From Polysphondylium violaceum (taxonomy: Eukaryota; Evosea; Eumycetozoa; Dictyosteliales; Dictyosteliaceae): a DNA stretch of 64,000 nucleotides. The stretch is from assembly GCA_000277445.1 (NCBI GenBank), contig AJWJ01000058.1, positions 1 to 64,000 of the forward strand, in the 5' to 3' direction. The notes under the pieces were generated by a model that saw only the letters and a program-made list of their open reading frames with translations, was not told the DNA's origin and made no database searches. Position 1 is the first letter of the stretch. Each line of letters starts with the position of its first letter. Positions 1 to 11,790 of this stretch are shown piece after piece. The position numbers and the translations under genes were made by a program.

Positions 1-464
1 TCATTTGTAAAAAAAATGAAAAATTTTTTTTAAAAAAATTTGGTTTAAAAGTTTTGTGATATTTTTATAATGACTTATAATCTTTAATTAAAGAATTTGC
101 ATTTATAATTTCCTTTTGATCATCCTTTTACAATTCCATTTTATATATAAAAAATAGTTTTTAAAAATGTATAAAAAATCAAAGAATTATCTAAAAAAGA
201 TATTTAAAGTATCAATATCCAATTATCATAAACTCAAACCTTTTTTAATATTTAAAAATTTTTGTGTAAAAATCTAGATTTTTAATTTGATTAAATTGGG
301 TAAATTCCACATCATGAGAAAAATAAAAATACTTTTCGAAATTGATTTTTACGTGTAGCAGCTTGGGATATTATTTTTCAGTAAATTGGGATCTCTGACT
401 ATAAAAAGAAGACTCAGAATAATGTTTTTCATTATTTATTTCAAATACACAAAATAGAAAAACA
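1..464. other. AT-rich intergenic, promoter side
   Basis: I see no gene here. The stretch is A/T homopolymer-rich and ends in the promoter of the gene at 465. Confidence 0.6.
400..409 (+). promoter_or_regulatory. TATA box of the ependymin-like secreted gene
   Basis: TATAAAAAGA lies about 55 bases upstream of the ATG at 465 and is followed by a T-rich stretch, the usual arrangement in dictyostelid promoters. The 9-mer TAAATTGGG occurs twice just upstream (near 293 and 382) and could be an upstream element. This is read from position and composition only. Confidence 0.5.
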
Positions 465-1333
465 ATGAAATTTATTTCAATTGCTTTACTTTTAACATTA
501 TCTGTCTGCTTTTCATTTGCTGCTTTGTGTAGCTTGAATAACGGCTACAGCTCTCAATACAGCGTCAACTCATACAATACTTATTTCCCAACAGAATCTG
601 GTTATGAGGCTTCAACATTTTTTGAAAGTAAGTGGACCCCCTGTTTACCCTAATGTGTAATATTTGATCACATACTAATACTATAAAATAGGTGGAATGG
701 TTACCGTTGATTATGATAACCAAATGATGAATGTAATATCTGAAGTACTTTCCAATGGTAAAAAGATTGTTAGTCAAATCTATGCTTTCAATGGAAATGT
801 ATGTACTTTATAGAGTTGTACTGTATAGGGATTAATATTAATTATTTATATGATATACTTTCAATAGAAAACTTTATATGTTATCAGTGGTACCTCAAGT
901 GGTGGAATGGTTTGCAATACTTTCCCATTAAAGTATCCAGTACCAACCTCTGCTCCAAAAGTTCTCAATGATTTAGGCGGTGATTATATTGGTGACATCC
1001 GTATGTATATAGTGTTTTAGAGCCATTATTTTAGTATTTAAATACTAATCAATTCTTTGATATACTTTAGCTGTTGAATTACTCCAAGTTCAATCAAATA
1101 ATGGACCAAATGTAGTTGAAAGAACATTGTTTGATTTCTTTACTTGCAGTCCAACTGTATCATTTATTACAAATACCGTTAAAGCTAATCCAGGTATTGC
1201 CACTATGGTCTTTACTAATTATGGAAACTATTCTATTCCAATTGAATTAGATTCATCATGCTACAATGCCAAACCCGGTGATGAAAGTATGGTCCATTTA
1301 CCAAAAGCTATTCTCTCTCATCCATATAAATAA
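465..1333 (+). CDS. secreted ependymin-like protein (4 exons)
   Basis: I read exons 465-627, 692-798, 868-1000 and 1071-1333, which join in frame to 221 aa; all three introns are GT..AG and 64-70 bases long. Residues 1-19 are a hydrophobic signal peptide ending in FSFA. The mature part is beta-strand-like, with a D-Y-D-N-Q segment, scattered Cys and the ending LSHPYK. The arrangement resembles ependymin-related secreted proteins, which bind Ca2+ or lipid in other organisms, but the match is by pattern only and no function is proven. It converges with the CBM49 gene, 137 bases away. It could instead be an unrelated dictyostelid-specific secreted protein. Confidence 0.75.
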
Positions 1334-1470
1334 AATAATTACTACATATATAATACATATAACTGATGATCATGTGTCGGGAACAGTACTCAATAAGCAA
1401 AAAGACATTCAATTGTTTCACACAAAGTATATGATCTGATCAACGATATGAGTTTATTGATTCAATTAAT

Positions 1471-1923
1471 TTAATAAGTAACAGCCTTGATGATCATGTG
1501 TGGTTGGTGGGTGCCCTTGATAATGAAACCAAAAGTATAGCTAGCACTTGGGTTAACAGATGGTTGGTAGGCTGGTAAAGAGAGGACGTTGCCATTTTTG
1601 GCAATATTCCAGATGGAGGCAGAGTCTCTCAAGGTGAGGGAGTCGTCAGTGGCAATAAACAAGTTGGTAATCTTTCTTGGTAAATGGTTGGTGACTGTAA
1701 CTTCCCATTGAGAGTATACACAATTGTTGACAGAATCATTCCATTGGCCAATCATTTTAACAGCCATTGTTACTTCTTGACAACTCCACCATGGTAAAAC
1801 TTTGCAATTGTTGTCAATCATGACGCAAATATCATTGGCACCGCATGGTTTTGGACACACAAAGCTGGCATTGGCAACTGCAAGAGTTAACAATAAAGCA
1901 CAAAGGATTTGAATTGATTTCAT
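1471..1923 (-). CDS. secreted cellulose-binding (CBM49-type) protein
   Basis: Single exon, 150 aa. Residues 1-19 form a signal peptide ending in AVANA. A short Cys cluster (about 23-47) follows, containing a CPKPCG motif. From about residue 55 to the end there is a beta-sandwich pattern with the Q-W-x(8)-Y-S-Q-W-E-V-T-V-T-N core and the closing SYTFGFIIKG segment typical of CBM49 modules. In Dictyostelium, CBM49 proteins coat cellulose in stalk, slug sheath and spore walls, so an extracellular wall role is likely. There is no catalytic domain, so I read it as a stand-alone binding protein. A TATA box lies upstream at 1989-1997. Confidence 0.85.
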   Translation of the reverse strand: MKSIQILCALLLTLAVANASFVCPKPCGANDICVMIDNNCKVLPWWSCQEVTMAVKMIGQWNDSVNNCVYSQWEVTVTNHLPRKITNLFIATDDSLTLRDSASIWNIAKNGNVLSLPAYQPSVNPSASYTFGFIIKGTHQPHMIIKAVTY

Positions 1924-1988
1924 ATTTGTATTTGTATATTAAACTGTTTGTTTGTTTGAATTATAAATATTGACTTGAATTGCAATCC

Positions 1989-1997
1989 TATTTATAC
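1989..1997 (-). promoter_or_regulatory. TATA box of the CBM49 gene
   Basis: On the minus strand TATAAATAG lies about 65 bases before the start codon at 1923, the spacing seen at other genes of this window. Confidence 0.5.
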
Positions 1998-2399
1998 TCT
2001 TGCTTTGAATAATAATAATTGTAAATTAAAATTACACCAATCATCTGTTTCTACATTTGTCCAATTGTAGTGTTGCACCATATTCATTCACTTTTAATCG
2101 CCAGACTATTAGATTGAAAATTTATACCACACACATAACAAAAATATCTATTTTTATTAATAGATTTTAATTTAATTTAAATTGATTTATTCCTAGTCAC
2201 CCTACCCTACCCAAGTGATACATAGAAATAATGTTTTACTCTTCATTGTTAAAGGTTGTGTTGTATTATATCATTCCACATTTTAATAAATGGACATTTT
2301 TTTTTAATTTTTTCCAAAATTTTTTTTAAATAAAAAATGGGCAGAAGTTTTTAGGAAAGAAGAGACATCATACTTGATTTGGTAATTAAGTTTTATTGA
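1998..2399. other. AT-rich intergenic
   Basis: Upstream region of the CBM49 gene and downstream end of the SET/MYND gene. I see no gene. Confidence 0.6.
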
Positions 2400-4017
2400 T
2401 TATAAGAGGGATCTATCAAAGTATATATCGGGAGAGGGTAATATGTTATCTATGGAAACACTACGAGCATAACGTTTTTTCACATTGGTTTTCATTTGTG
2501 AGAATGAGGGGTCGTCGTTCCCACACTTTAGTGTGGTGCCGATGGTCTCTAAGCGACGGAGAAAATACATACCCTCGGGTACGGTCGCGGGGTTGGTGAT
2601 CAGGCGCACAAAGATACTGCAATAGATGGAATAGACCCGCTCTGAATAGAACCCGTAGCGAGCGAGGGCTGCCAGCTCAATGCGTTTGATGATGTTGCGG
2701 TCAGACACGGACAGGAGGTCCACGGTGGTAAAGAGCATCAGCAGGTGGCTATCGAGGTCGTGAAAGTGCTCAAAGTAGAGTCTCAGCATCAGCTCCTGCA
2801 CATTGCGCGCGACAAAGGGAAACTTTTCCGAGAGATTGAGTTTGATGACGTCGCCTTTTTTCTTTAGCTTGTCGGCGTCGTAGATGGAGGAGCACTTGAG
2901 ACAGATGGCGTGATAGGTGCCGTAGTTTTTGTTGACCGGGAGGTTAGAACAGAGACGGACATCCACACGACCGTTGCAGTTGGTGTCTTTGCATCGGTAG
3001 TACTTGTCCTTGCTGTCGGTAAGCTCAATGATGGAGCAATCTGCACAGCCGCAGAATGTGAAGGCACCATCCTTCAATGCCTTAAAGGTAACTTTCTTAT
3101 CATACCCTCTCACATAAGAGAATCTAATCTCGTCGCCCTTTTTGATGTCCTTGATGGCAATGATGGATAGTTTTTGGCCATCCAATCTCTTACGATAGGC
3201 GTTGGGATCACAGCTAATATAATATAAATGAATTTAGATTTGTATTTTTGTAGGGTAGAGAGAACTAGACAAATACTTACGCATGATTAAATAAATTGAC
3301 TAGTGGTGTGAGCATTCTCGATTGGTCTTGCTCCAACAAGAAAGAGGAGCTCTGGAATTTATCACAGATAGGCAAGATTTTCTGCCAGTCATAGGTAACA
3401 TCATCATCCATATAGTACTCCATGTTGTATGACATTTGCTTGACGTTGGAGACATAGTCTTTGCTTTTGGGTTCATCCCCAAAGTCGAGTTGTTTGATGA
3501 GTTCCAGGCAGCCATTTTCTCTCTTTCCCATCTGCTCAATGAAAAACATTCTAGCGATCATGACCACCCTCTGGAAATGTCCGTCTTGAAACAAAATGGT
3601 TCGGCTGTAAGCCAACATCTTTTCACACTCTAGTTTGTGTAGGGCAGACATTTTGGCCTCACATGCTTTGCTGCAGTACGACACAAACTTACATCTCTTG
3701 CAAAGAGTTAGTCTGACAGATTTGGATGTTTTCCAACACCCATCGCAACGGTCCTCTTTGCTCATGTCTGCCAAATGCACAAATGGCTCAGCCAAGAGGA
3801 TCTCATCGCCGACCTTGAAATCTTTGCAAGCAAATACACCCACCCCATGAATGGCACTCTTGTCGACCTTTAACTTCCATTTCCCCTCATCACCAAACCC
3901 ACACTCTTTCGTCAATTCTTGAATGCAAGCCACTCTTTTATCCAGTGCCGAGGATTTCACTTCCACTTCGTCCAACTCTGTCAGAGGACTCCCAACACAT
4001 AACATATCATTTGACAT
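2400..4017 (-). CDS. SET and MYND domain protein (SMYD family)
   Basis: Exons 4017-3281 and 3213-2400 join in frame to 516 aa. The split SET domain begins at HGVGVF (about residues 57-62). A MYND zinc finger at 91-131 has C-x2-C...C-x2-C...YCS-x2-C...H-x3-C spacing. The SET core resumes with NHACDPN, assembled exactly across the intron, followed by GDEIRFSYV and a post-SET Cys cluster (CGCADC). This is the layout of SMYD lysine methyltransferases, which use SAM to methylate histone or non-histone proteins. The consensus is NHSCxPN; here the Ser is Ala. The C-terminal half is helical and less AT-rich than its surroundings. Substrate unknown. Confidence 0.9.
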
Positions 4018-4277
4018 TCCAACAAATATTAATTTATTCTATAACAACAAATAAATAAAAACTTATATTGACGCACTAGTTTGATTTGGTTAGTGATTAG
4101 GTGGGGGTGTTTGTAAAAAATAATTTCTATTATTGTGGGTGATGTTTTTCTCTAGATCTAGATTTGCAAATTGGAATTATTTTAAAATGAATGTTGATTC
4201 GATTTTATTTTCAATATGTGCAAGTTTTATTTCTTTTTTATCTTTTATTTAATATATTAATTAAAAGATTGATTTTG

Positions 4278-7145
4278 TCATTTACCAATTTGGAGTCGGT
4301 TGGTGATGAGATTACTTTTACTAGTTATCTCCCATACCCGTTTTCTGTGTATTCCAAGTATGGTATCTTGGCGGCTTTGGAGTATGGATTGGATAAAATT
4401 AGCTTCACCAACATGGACATTGGAACTAAAAGAGGAGCGAGCGGTACTATTCATTAGAAACGAGTTTATTTGGTCACAAGTACACCGTAGTGGGAAAATA
4501 CCACATTTGGCGATTGGTGGTAATGTGTAGTTGGTGAGTAAAATATTGTCTGAATAAAAGTTGAGTATATGGCGAAGGAGATCATGATGAAAATGTGCAA
4601 CAGAAAGGGATCTAGTATCCATATTGAGATGGATGTCTTCGTACAAACTGTACCATTCTCGCCACGAGTAGGTTGAAGTAATATACCTCAAAAATCTATT
4701 CATAAAGTTAAAGTGTTGATCAAACAAACGCAGTTTTCCAAATGCTTCTGCAAGAGTAATTCCTCTTAAAGGTTTAAAATACATTTGTTCAACACAGTGA
4801 TTTAATAGTTTTGGAGCTTGATCAATCATTGATTGAGGGGCTTTGTACTGAAGTAAATCTTTTAAATATTCTTGGTAGAGTTGATTGGTTGGGTAACCTT
4901 GAGTCAAGAGATCTTTTAGTTTGACAAGGGGGCTGTTCAACAGAGGAATACATAGAGACAGAGTTGTATAGTATTTTTTCATGATCTGTACACCTTGGTC
5001 GTTGAATTTTGGAGCTATAAGTTGACATATCTTTGACCAATTATCATTGGTGAATCTATGGGGATGTTGTTGGTAAAACTTGACTACACTTTCATAAAAG
5101 TGTCCAGCGAAACTATCTATGGTGAATTGATTTTTTGGAGTATAGGTTGTTTGATTTATATTCTGGATAGTAGTATTTACCAAAAAAACTATTTGATCAC
5201 TTGACAAGTAAGGTAAGAGTGTATCAATATGCTGAATTGCCACAGTTGGTATGTCAACAATTTTAAAATCAATGCATTTCTTTCTTGCTCTAAAAGATAC
5301 TCGGCCATAGGTCCAAACTGTGAGGCTGCAAAGGTGAGATCTTTGTTGGATTTGAATGTATAATATCGTATCAAGTGGACTTTAGATTCCTTCATTTGTT
5401 TGATAAAGTGGATAACGTTGTCGGGTAATACTCTTTTTGAAGATGGGCTCAACAATACATTAAAAACTCTGGTTGTCACAGATTGTACCCTTTCACTATC
5501 ACAGCTGATGTTGTTGGTTCTCCATTTACAAATCTTTTCCTCTATGTATTGAACGGGATTAGTGGATCCACGCCATTCTCGATGTTGAATAAAGAGCGCT
5601 CTTTTTTCCCATGTGCAGTAATAAGTCTTTGTGTTATTCTTGTCTTCAAATTCCGATTCTGAATGTTTATCATCACAACTGGCTGAATAACCAAAGGGAA
5701 GTATACATTGGCAATCAATAGTAGTAATATCATGAACCTGGTTTGTTTTAGAACATGAATTAAGTGATTTTAGATTTTTACAAGAGTAAAATATATCTGA
5801 TTCATGATTAAAGGTCGTTCTCTGGATTTCTATCGTTCCTTCTAAGATTTCCAAATCAAATTTGGTACAAGCTAGTTTTATTATTTGTAATATGATTGTT
5901 TCTTTAAAGATTGCTTGTTCAGTTGATAAATACAAAATTTGTTCAATGCTTCAATGATTACTTTGCCAACTGATTCTATATCTTGTTCTTTAAAATGATA
6001 ATAACTATCAAATTCATCTTTATCGAGTATATTTTGAGCTTCCTTCTCCATATTCTTTGAATTTCCCACTTTTAATCTTTTCTCTTGTTGATGGTTATCT
6101 ATATCTGGTGCTCTTTTTAAATTCTTACCAAACGTATTGTTGTTATACGTGATTGGTGTCATTCTAAATCTATTATTATTTTTTAAACGACAAGGTCGAT
6201 TATCAATAAAACTATGACTGATATCACTATTATTATTATTTTTAATAATATTAAATTCTTTTAACAAGTCATTTGATAATTGAGTTAATTCTATTTTGTA
6301 AGCATCTCTAGTTATCTTGATTTCCATTTTTTCATGAAACCATAAATTCAAGTATTTGTTTACTATTGATGATACTATTTCTTGAGGTGGTTCTTTTGGT
6401 GGGGTTGTATTGTTTTCATTAAAGATATCGTATATTAAACATACTCTTTTACCATTTGTTATCGAATAACACTGTTTAAGAGTATTAACACCTTTGAATG
6501 CAATAAATTTAATTTGGGATTTACAATTATCTATTTGTTCCTTTACAGTCTTTCCTTTGTTTTCTACAAATTCCATTTCACCACCATTATGATCAGTTGG
6601 TAATATTACTACTATTGTCATCACATGATTACTATTACTATCAAAATGACTTTGATATGGTTCAATAAAAAAGTCATTTGAATAGATAAATACTCCTCTT
6701 AGCTGTGGTTTGGTGCGATTCCTAATATACTTTATGTTCATATGATAACATGAACTATATAAAAACCTATTTAAGGCATTCGTGTATTTACTGTTTTCTT
6801 CCATCCTATACAACTCTACTTTCATTGCTGTTTTACCATTGTACTTGATTTCTTTTGCTGAAATAATTTAATTAATTAATACTAAAACATTATGTAAACA
6901 CATATAAATGACATACCATTACCAGTATTTAATAATGTATTTATATTATTATTGTTGAGAGGGAATAATTGCTTATTATCATTATTATTATTATCAACAT
7001 TTAAATAAATACTATTTAAAGTTTTATATTTGTTGTCTAAAATAAAGTATCCTTGGTTATCTTTTACAGGATTTATAGACATTAATAAATCATCTAAACT
7101 TTGAAGACATTGATATGGTTCAGTTTCAAATACTTCATCACTCAT
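4278..7145 (-). CDS. 2OG-Fe(II) oxygenase-like protein, two apparent frameshifts
   Basis: Exon 1 (7145-6917) joins exon 2 (from 6857) in frame through a clean GT..AG intron. Exon 2 carries an oxygenase-like segment: HFD near the start, then LPTDHNGGEMEF, then YSITNGKRVCLIYDIF, which matches the strand order of prolyl-4-hydroxylase-type folds. The coding then changes frame near 5940 (at an AAATTTT run) and again near 5265 (at TTTTAAAA). All three segments are long, stop-free and read as one continuous protein of roughly 930 aa. No intron of normal size fits either junction. Either the gene is decaying or there are base errors in homopolymers. The distal iron-ligand His expected before the VTSGxR-like motif is a Lys. 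The C-terminal 500 residues are unrecognised. Confidence 0.6.
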
Positions 7146-7474
7146 TCTCTTTATAATATGAAAATCAGAAATGATGATCAGTTTTTAAAAAAAAAAAAGT
7201 GGGTGTGAAAACAATCCCATTTTTTCAATTTCAAAACAGAAACAGACACAAACCAATTGATCCCTTTCATTTTTTACCTCTGATGTGCAAATAAAAAAGA
7301 AATCTACTCTAGTTTTATCCTAATAAATATCTAAGCAAGTCTAAAAATATAAAAACCTCTTTTTTTTGAAAAAAAATTCAAATTTTTTAATTTGTACATA
7401 TAGAATTTGGGCGCCCTAAGTTTTGGGCATTTTAGGGATATTAATACTCTTTTGATTTTTTTACAAAATTTGGC
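7146..7474. other. divergent intergenic region
   Basis: Shared upstream region of the oxygenase-like gene and the FNIP gene. It holds A/T runs and the 8-bp palindrome GGGCGCCC near 7409, followed by GGGCATTTTAGGGATATTAA. No gene is seen. Confidence 0.5.
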
Positions 7475-10400
7475 ATGAACGACACAGATACAGATAAAGA
7501 TATAGATCTACATACATTACTCGATGCCGATACTGATTTGAAACGTAAAGAAAAAGCAATCGCATTTGATTATTTCTTTCACATTGTAAATAATAATGGA
7601 AATGTGACTTTGCCATCCACCAATCACAGTATTCTAGCTCGACTAAAACAATGGTATGTGTTGTTGTTGTGGTTGCTTATAGACATAGATATTAATATCC
7701 AACAATTAATAATTAGGTCCATGGAAAATGAATTCAACAACTATATGAGTGTTGGTGTGAATCTATATGACACACATGGATCAGACTTTTTATCCTTTAT
7801 TAGATTCTATATCAAAGATCAAAGAGAAACAACAGATGTCAAACATTTATTTAAAGATTTCCACATGGTGTTGTGGTTGAATGTAGATACAGATTATAGT
7901 AGTCAACAGAGCAGTGACATTAATGATATAATAGAGATAATAGCATTGTTAAAAGATAATATTAAATCACTTCAAATGAAACTATACAAACACCCACGTT
8001 CAGATTCAAAAACAATTAAACACCAATCAATGGTATATGTTAATATATTGGCAGATAGAATATCAGAGATAATAGGAGATCCTGCAATAAATAGAATAGA
8101 TCAGGATACAATCATTGAAAAGGGAATGAAACAATGTTATAAATATACCCCAAATTTATATGACAAAGAAGATCATGAAGACGAAATAGATGAAGAGGAA
8201 GAAGAGGAAGAAGAGGAAGAGGAAGAAGTAGTACCTCTAGAGACTGATCATTTATGTTGGATGGGATGGGACCCACAACAAGGAGAGATTCCCTATGGAG
8301 TGAAAAAGATTTGGTTTGATCCTTACCTTTCACCAAGGCCATTGGCAGCAGGTGTTATTCCAGACAGTGTTATTTGTCTACATTTCGAGTCTAATGAATA
8401 CTGTTTAACAACTAGTAGTCTACCTCGTCGACTAAAGTTTCTTTGCTTTACCAACACCACTAGTTTTGTTTTCAGGAACTTAGATATACCTGTAACACTC
8501 ACACATTTAGAGATCACCATAGAAGATAGTATCTACCACTGGTTGTCATACAAGGGTACCCTGCCCAGAAACGTTACACACCTCAAGATCAACAGATCTA
8601 CTCGAAATCGTGATAATCCCAATGTTCCATTACTGATTCCTACAAGTGTGCAGTATCTCGATGTTCAGCCAGTGAACTATATTATGCATTACCAAATGGT
8701 GAATGAATCAGACTACTACCGAGAGCCAATGACAAGGGACTCTTTTGCAGGTGTACCAATGTTGAAATCAATAAGAGTGTACGATAATTCTCAATCTCGA
8801 TTGAGTGTATTTTCAAAACATGTGGAGTCACTAGATATGACCTCTTACACCCATCCATTTAATCCAAATGAACTGCCCCGGTCACTTACATCTTATAAAT
8901 GTACGGGTATCCAGCACATTCCAGCTCACATTCGTTTGAATTATTTGCAATATAATGTATCTGGAATACAATTAGTATTTAAATCCGACGATAGGTCAAT
9001 TACCAGAGACAGGATACCAGAGTCATTTGATATCAACACTGGTCAATTCAATCCTCCACTGACTCTTGCCATTGATGAATTTGGAAATGCAGCTTCCAGG
9101 GACGACATCCAACCTATAGCAACACCAAATGCTGTGATTAGAAAAGTAGTAGGTTTTCCAAAAATGACATTACCAAATACAGTGCAAGTCTATAAATCAT
9201 CGACTGCACTACCACTCAACTATCCAGAATCACTCCACACAATCGTTATCACAAAACCACTTGAAATTGATATTCATTCAATCCCATCAACAGTCAAACA
9301 GCTACATTGTCATCTAACACCAACATTGATGTCATCAATCTCCAAACCAATAGATAACTATAAAATGTAAGTAATCTATCATTGCTATCCATACTCTGTC
9401 GATTAACTAATAATGTACTACTATTATAGATGTAATTTGGAATCAAAACAGTACAATGTCAGTAGTACATGCAATAGAGATTTATTCTTTCAAATTTGGA
9501 GGAATAAATATTTACATATCAAAATATATGAAATGAATCAAGCAAAACAAACTGTTCTCAAAGTCACGAGAAAAAAAAAGGGTGGCGTCATTTACAATTT
9601 CAGAAATCAAGGAGAAACTCCATTGCCTGGTCAATACTTTAAGTTTAAAAGCAATCATGACCATTGTGTTCCTCCACAAGGTGCCACATATGTCTCAATA
9701 AAAGGTGCCAAAGCTTTTTCATTTGATTCCTTGCCAACATCAGTCACCAAGCTCCGAATTCCCGCTTCTCTTTTAAATTCAGGAATTCCATCAAATATTA
9801 AATACTTAGTTCTCCAATCAAATGGCTATCAAGACCCTCTATCATTTTGTCTTATTCCCCCATGTGTTGAGGTACTAGAGCTAAAGGTTGTTCAGTTGTC
9901 TCTTGATGTTCTCCAAAAAGTAAATACATTGAAACAAGTGATACTAAGTAATCAAACCTTATCAAGTGGAAAGATTGATCCAATGGCAATAACATATCTA
10001 AATGAAAGAAATCTATTTGGAAAGAATCAATTTATTCAAGTGTATGATAAATCAGGTGAACCAATATCAAAATCAACAACAGTATTGGTTTGGAGATTAA
10101 ATGAATGGATTCCAGTTGGACTCATTCCATTTGGCGTAAAAAAGATTGTATTTGGTTATGAATTTAATCAAACAATACTTGAAAATTCAATTCCATTGTC
10201 TGTCACTGATATGTACTTTGGCCGTGATTTTAAGCAATGTCTATCGCTTGTGTACCTACCACCATCACTCTTGTATCTTGTTCTCTCACAGTATAGTCTA
10301 CCAATAGAACCTCATTCACTACCACCCAATCTCACTCATATCACAATTAAATATTTAAATATTTCATATTGTAATCACATCACCTCAATTATTCACCTAC

Positions 10401-11191
10401 CAAAATCAATTAGGTATGCTAAAATCAACAAATTTAAATTCAAACAAGACTACAACAATACATCAACATTGTTTAAAGTAAAGAGTGTTTATACAAATCC
10501 CAAACAAAATGATATCGATCAAATTGCTAAAATCAATCAAAATATACATGCCTATGATCTTTCAACAACATCAACATCAACACCAACATTGGCACAATTA
10601 GAATTATACTTGTCAATAACAGATAACATCGCAATTCCACCTGGATCACTCAATCATTTAAATATCAAAAAGATATCTACCTCCTTTTCCTATGATCAAG
10701 CGTTATTAGATGGATCAATACCAAACACTGTTACATGTTTAAAAATAGCACATTATACTCAACAACTATTCTCACTGCCACCATTATTGACCAAACTCTA
10801 TGTGTCAAATGATCTTATTCTCAAAACAATCGATCCTCAGTCACTTGCTACAATTCAAACACTTAGGTTTACAAACCTCTGTCCCAATTACATACCAACC
10901 AGTGTTACAGAGTTGACTCTTAACAGTGTCTCTACGGAAATATTGGCTAGAATTCCACCAACAGTAACACAACTTGAAATCCGCCAAGAGTTTGATGTCC
11001 CACTCTGCTATCTACCTCTGTCAATTACAACATTAAAATGTCGACAAATTAAAAATATTGGCCAGTTGCCAGCGACTGTTAAAAATCTGCATATAGACAA
11101 CGCCAAATTCACTGGCGTTGTTCCATCCACTCTTGAACATCTAGAAATATATTTTCTTGATAGATGTCTTTTTAAAAATAATTATTACTAG
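7475..11191 (+). CDS. double-length FNIP-repeat protein
   Basis: Exons 7475-9366 and 9430-11191 join in frame across a GTAAGT..TATAG intron. A further in-frame 63-base intron is likely at 7654-7716 (GTATGT..TTAG, no stop either way), giving 1196 aa spliced there. Residues to about 230 are unrecognised and include a Glu run coded near 8190-8230. The rest alternates segments such as IPYGVKKIWF, IPDSVICLHF, IPFGVKKIVF and LPPSLLYLVL, the FNIP leucine-rich-like repeats abundant in dictyostelids and usually paired with F-box-like N-termini. After the 9367 intron comes LFFQIWRNKYLHIKI, which resembles the N-terminus of a separate FNIP protein, so this may be a fusion of two tandem genes or two genes mis-joined. 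Likely role: substrate recognition or scaffolding, inferred. Confidence 0.75.
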
Positions 11192-11790
11192 TTTCATAAA
11201 TAAACATTTATCTTTTTTTATGACTATAGGACGGTATATTTACAATGTTATTATGACTCTAGCCAATTTATTGACACGTCTAAAGATCAGCATAAAATAA
11301 TTCAGGAAAAAAAAAAAATTTCTTGTTCTTTTCCCAATTTCTAATGAGAAATGGAGTTAATTAACTATTTCACTTTGCCCATAACTATCACAATATGTAT
11401 AGTTGTTTGTTGTTTTTATTTCCCAAAGATCCCTTGATCAAATGTGGAGGACAGTGATTTCAAACAAGGGATTCTTCAGACACAAGAACTGTTCCGTTAA
11501 TTCAAAACTTGAATTTCATACCTTAAGCTAATCTCACTCAGATACCTTCACTTTTGATGGCCATCAGTTTGTAATATATTTTTGGGAATAATACAATAGT
11601 ATCTTGAATCCGATATGGATATTTTATAATTAGAGCATTGGTATTTAAATCCTCAACTTTTAAAGAAAAATAATAATAATAATAAAACAGTTGTAACTGC
11701 CCACCCCTCACTCCTGTACATGTTTTATATCTCTATTTATATTTATTTTATCTATTGTATATGTGAACTAATTAAGAATGATAAATATCA
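11192..11790. other. intergenic, no gene seen
   Basis: The 3' ends of the FNIP and first TRAF genes converge here. A patch at about 11430-11570 is less AT-rich than its flanks but has no convincing reading frame on either strand. Confidence 0.5.

Noticed and set aside
11430-11570. Possible small gene in the less AT-rich patch
   Set aside because: Stops occur in all six frames at short intervals and there is no clear exon pair.
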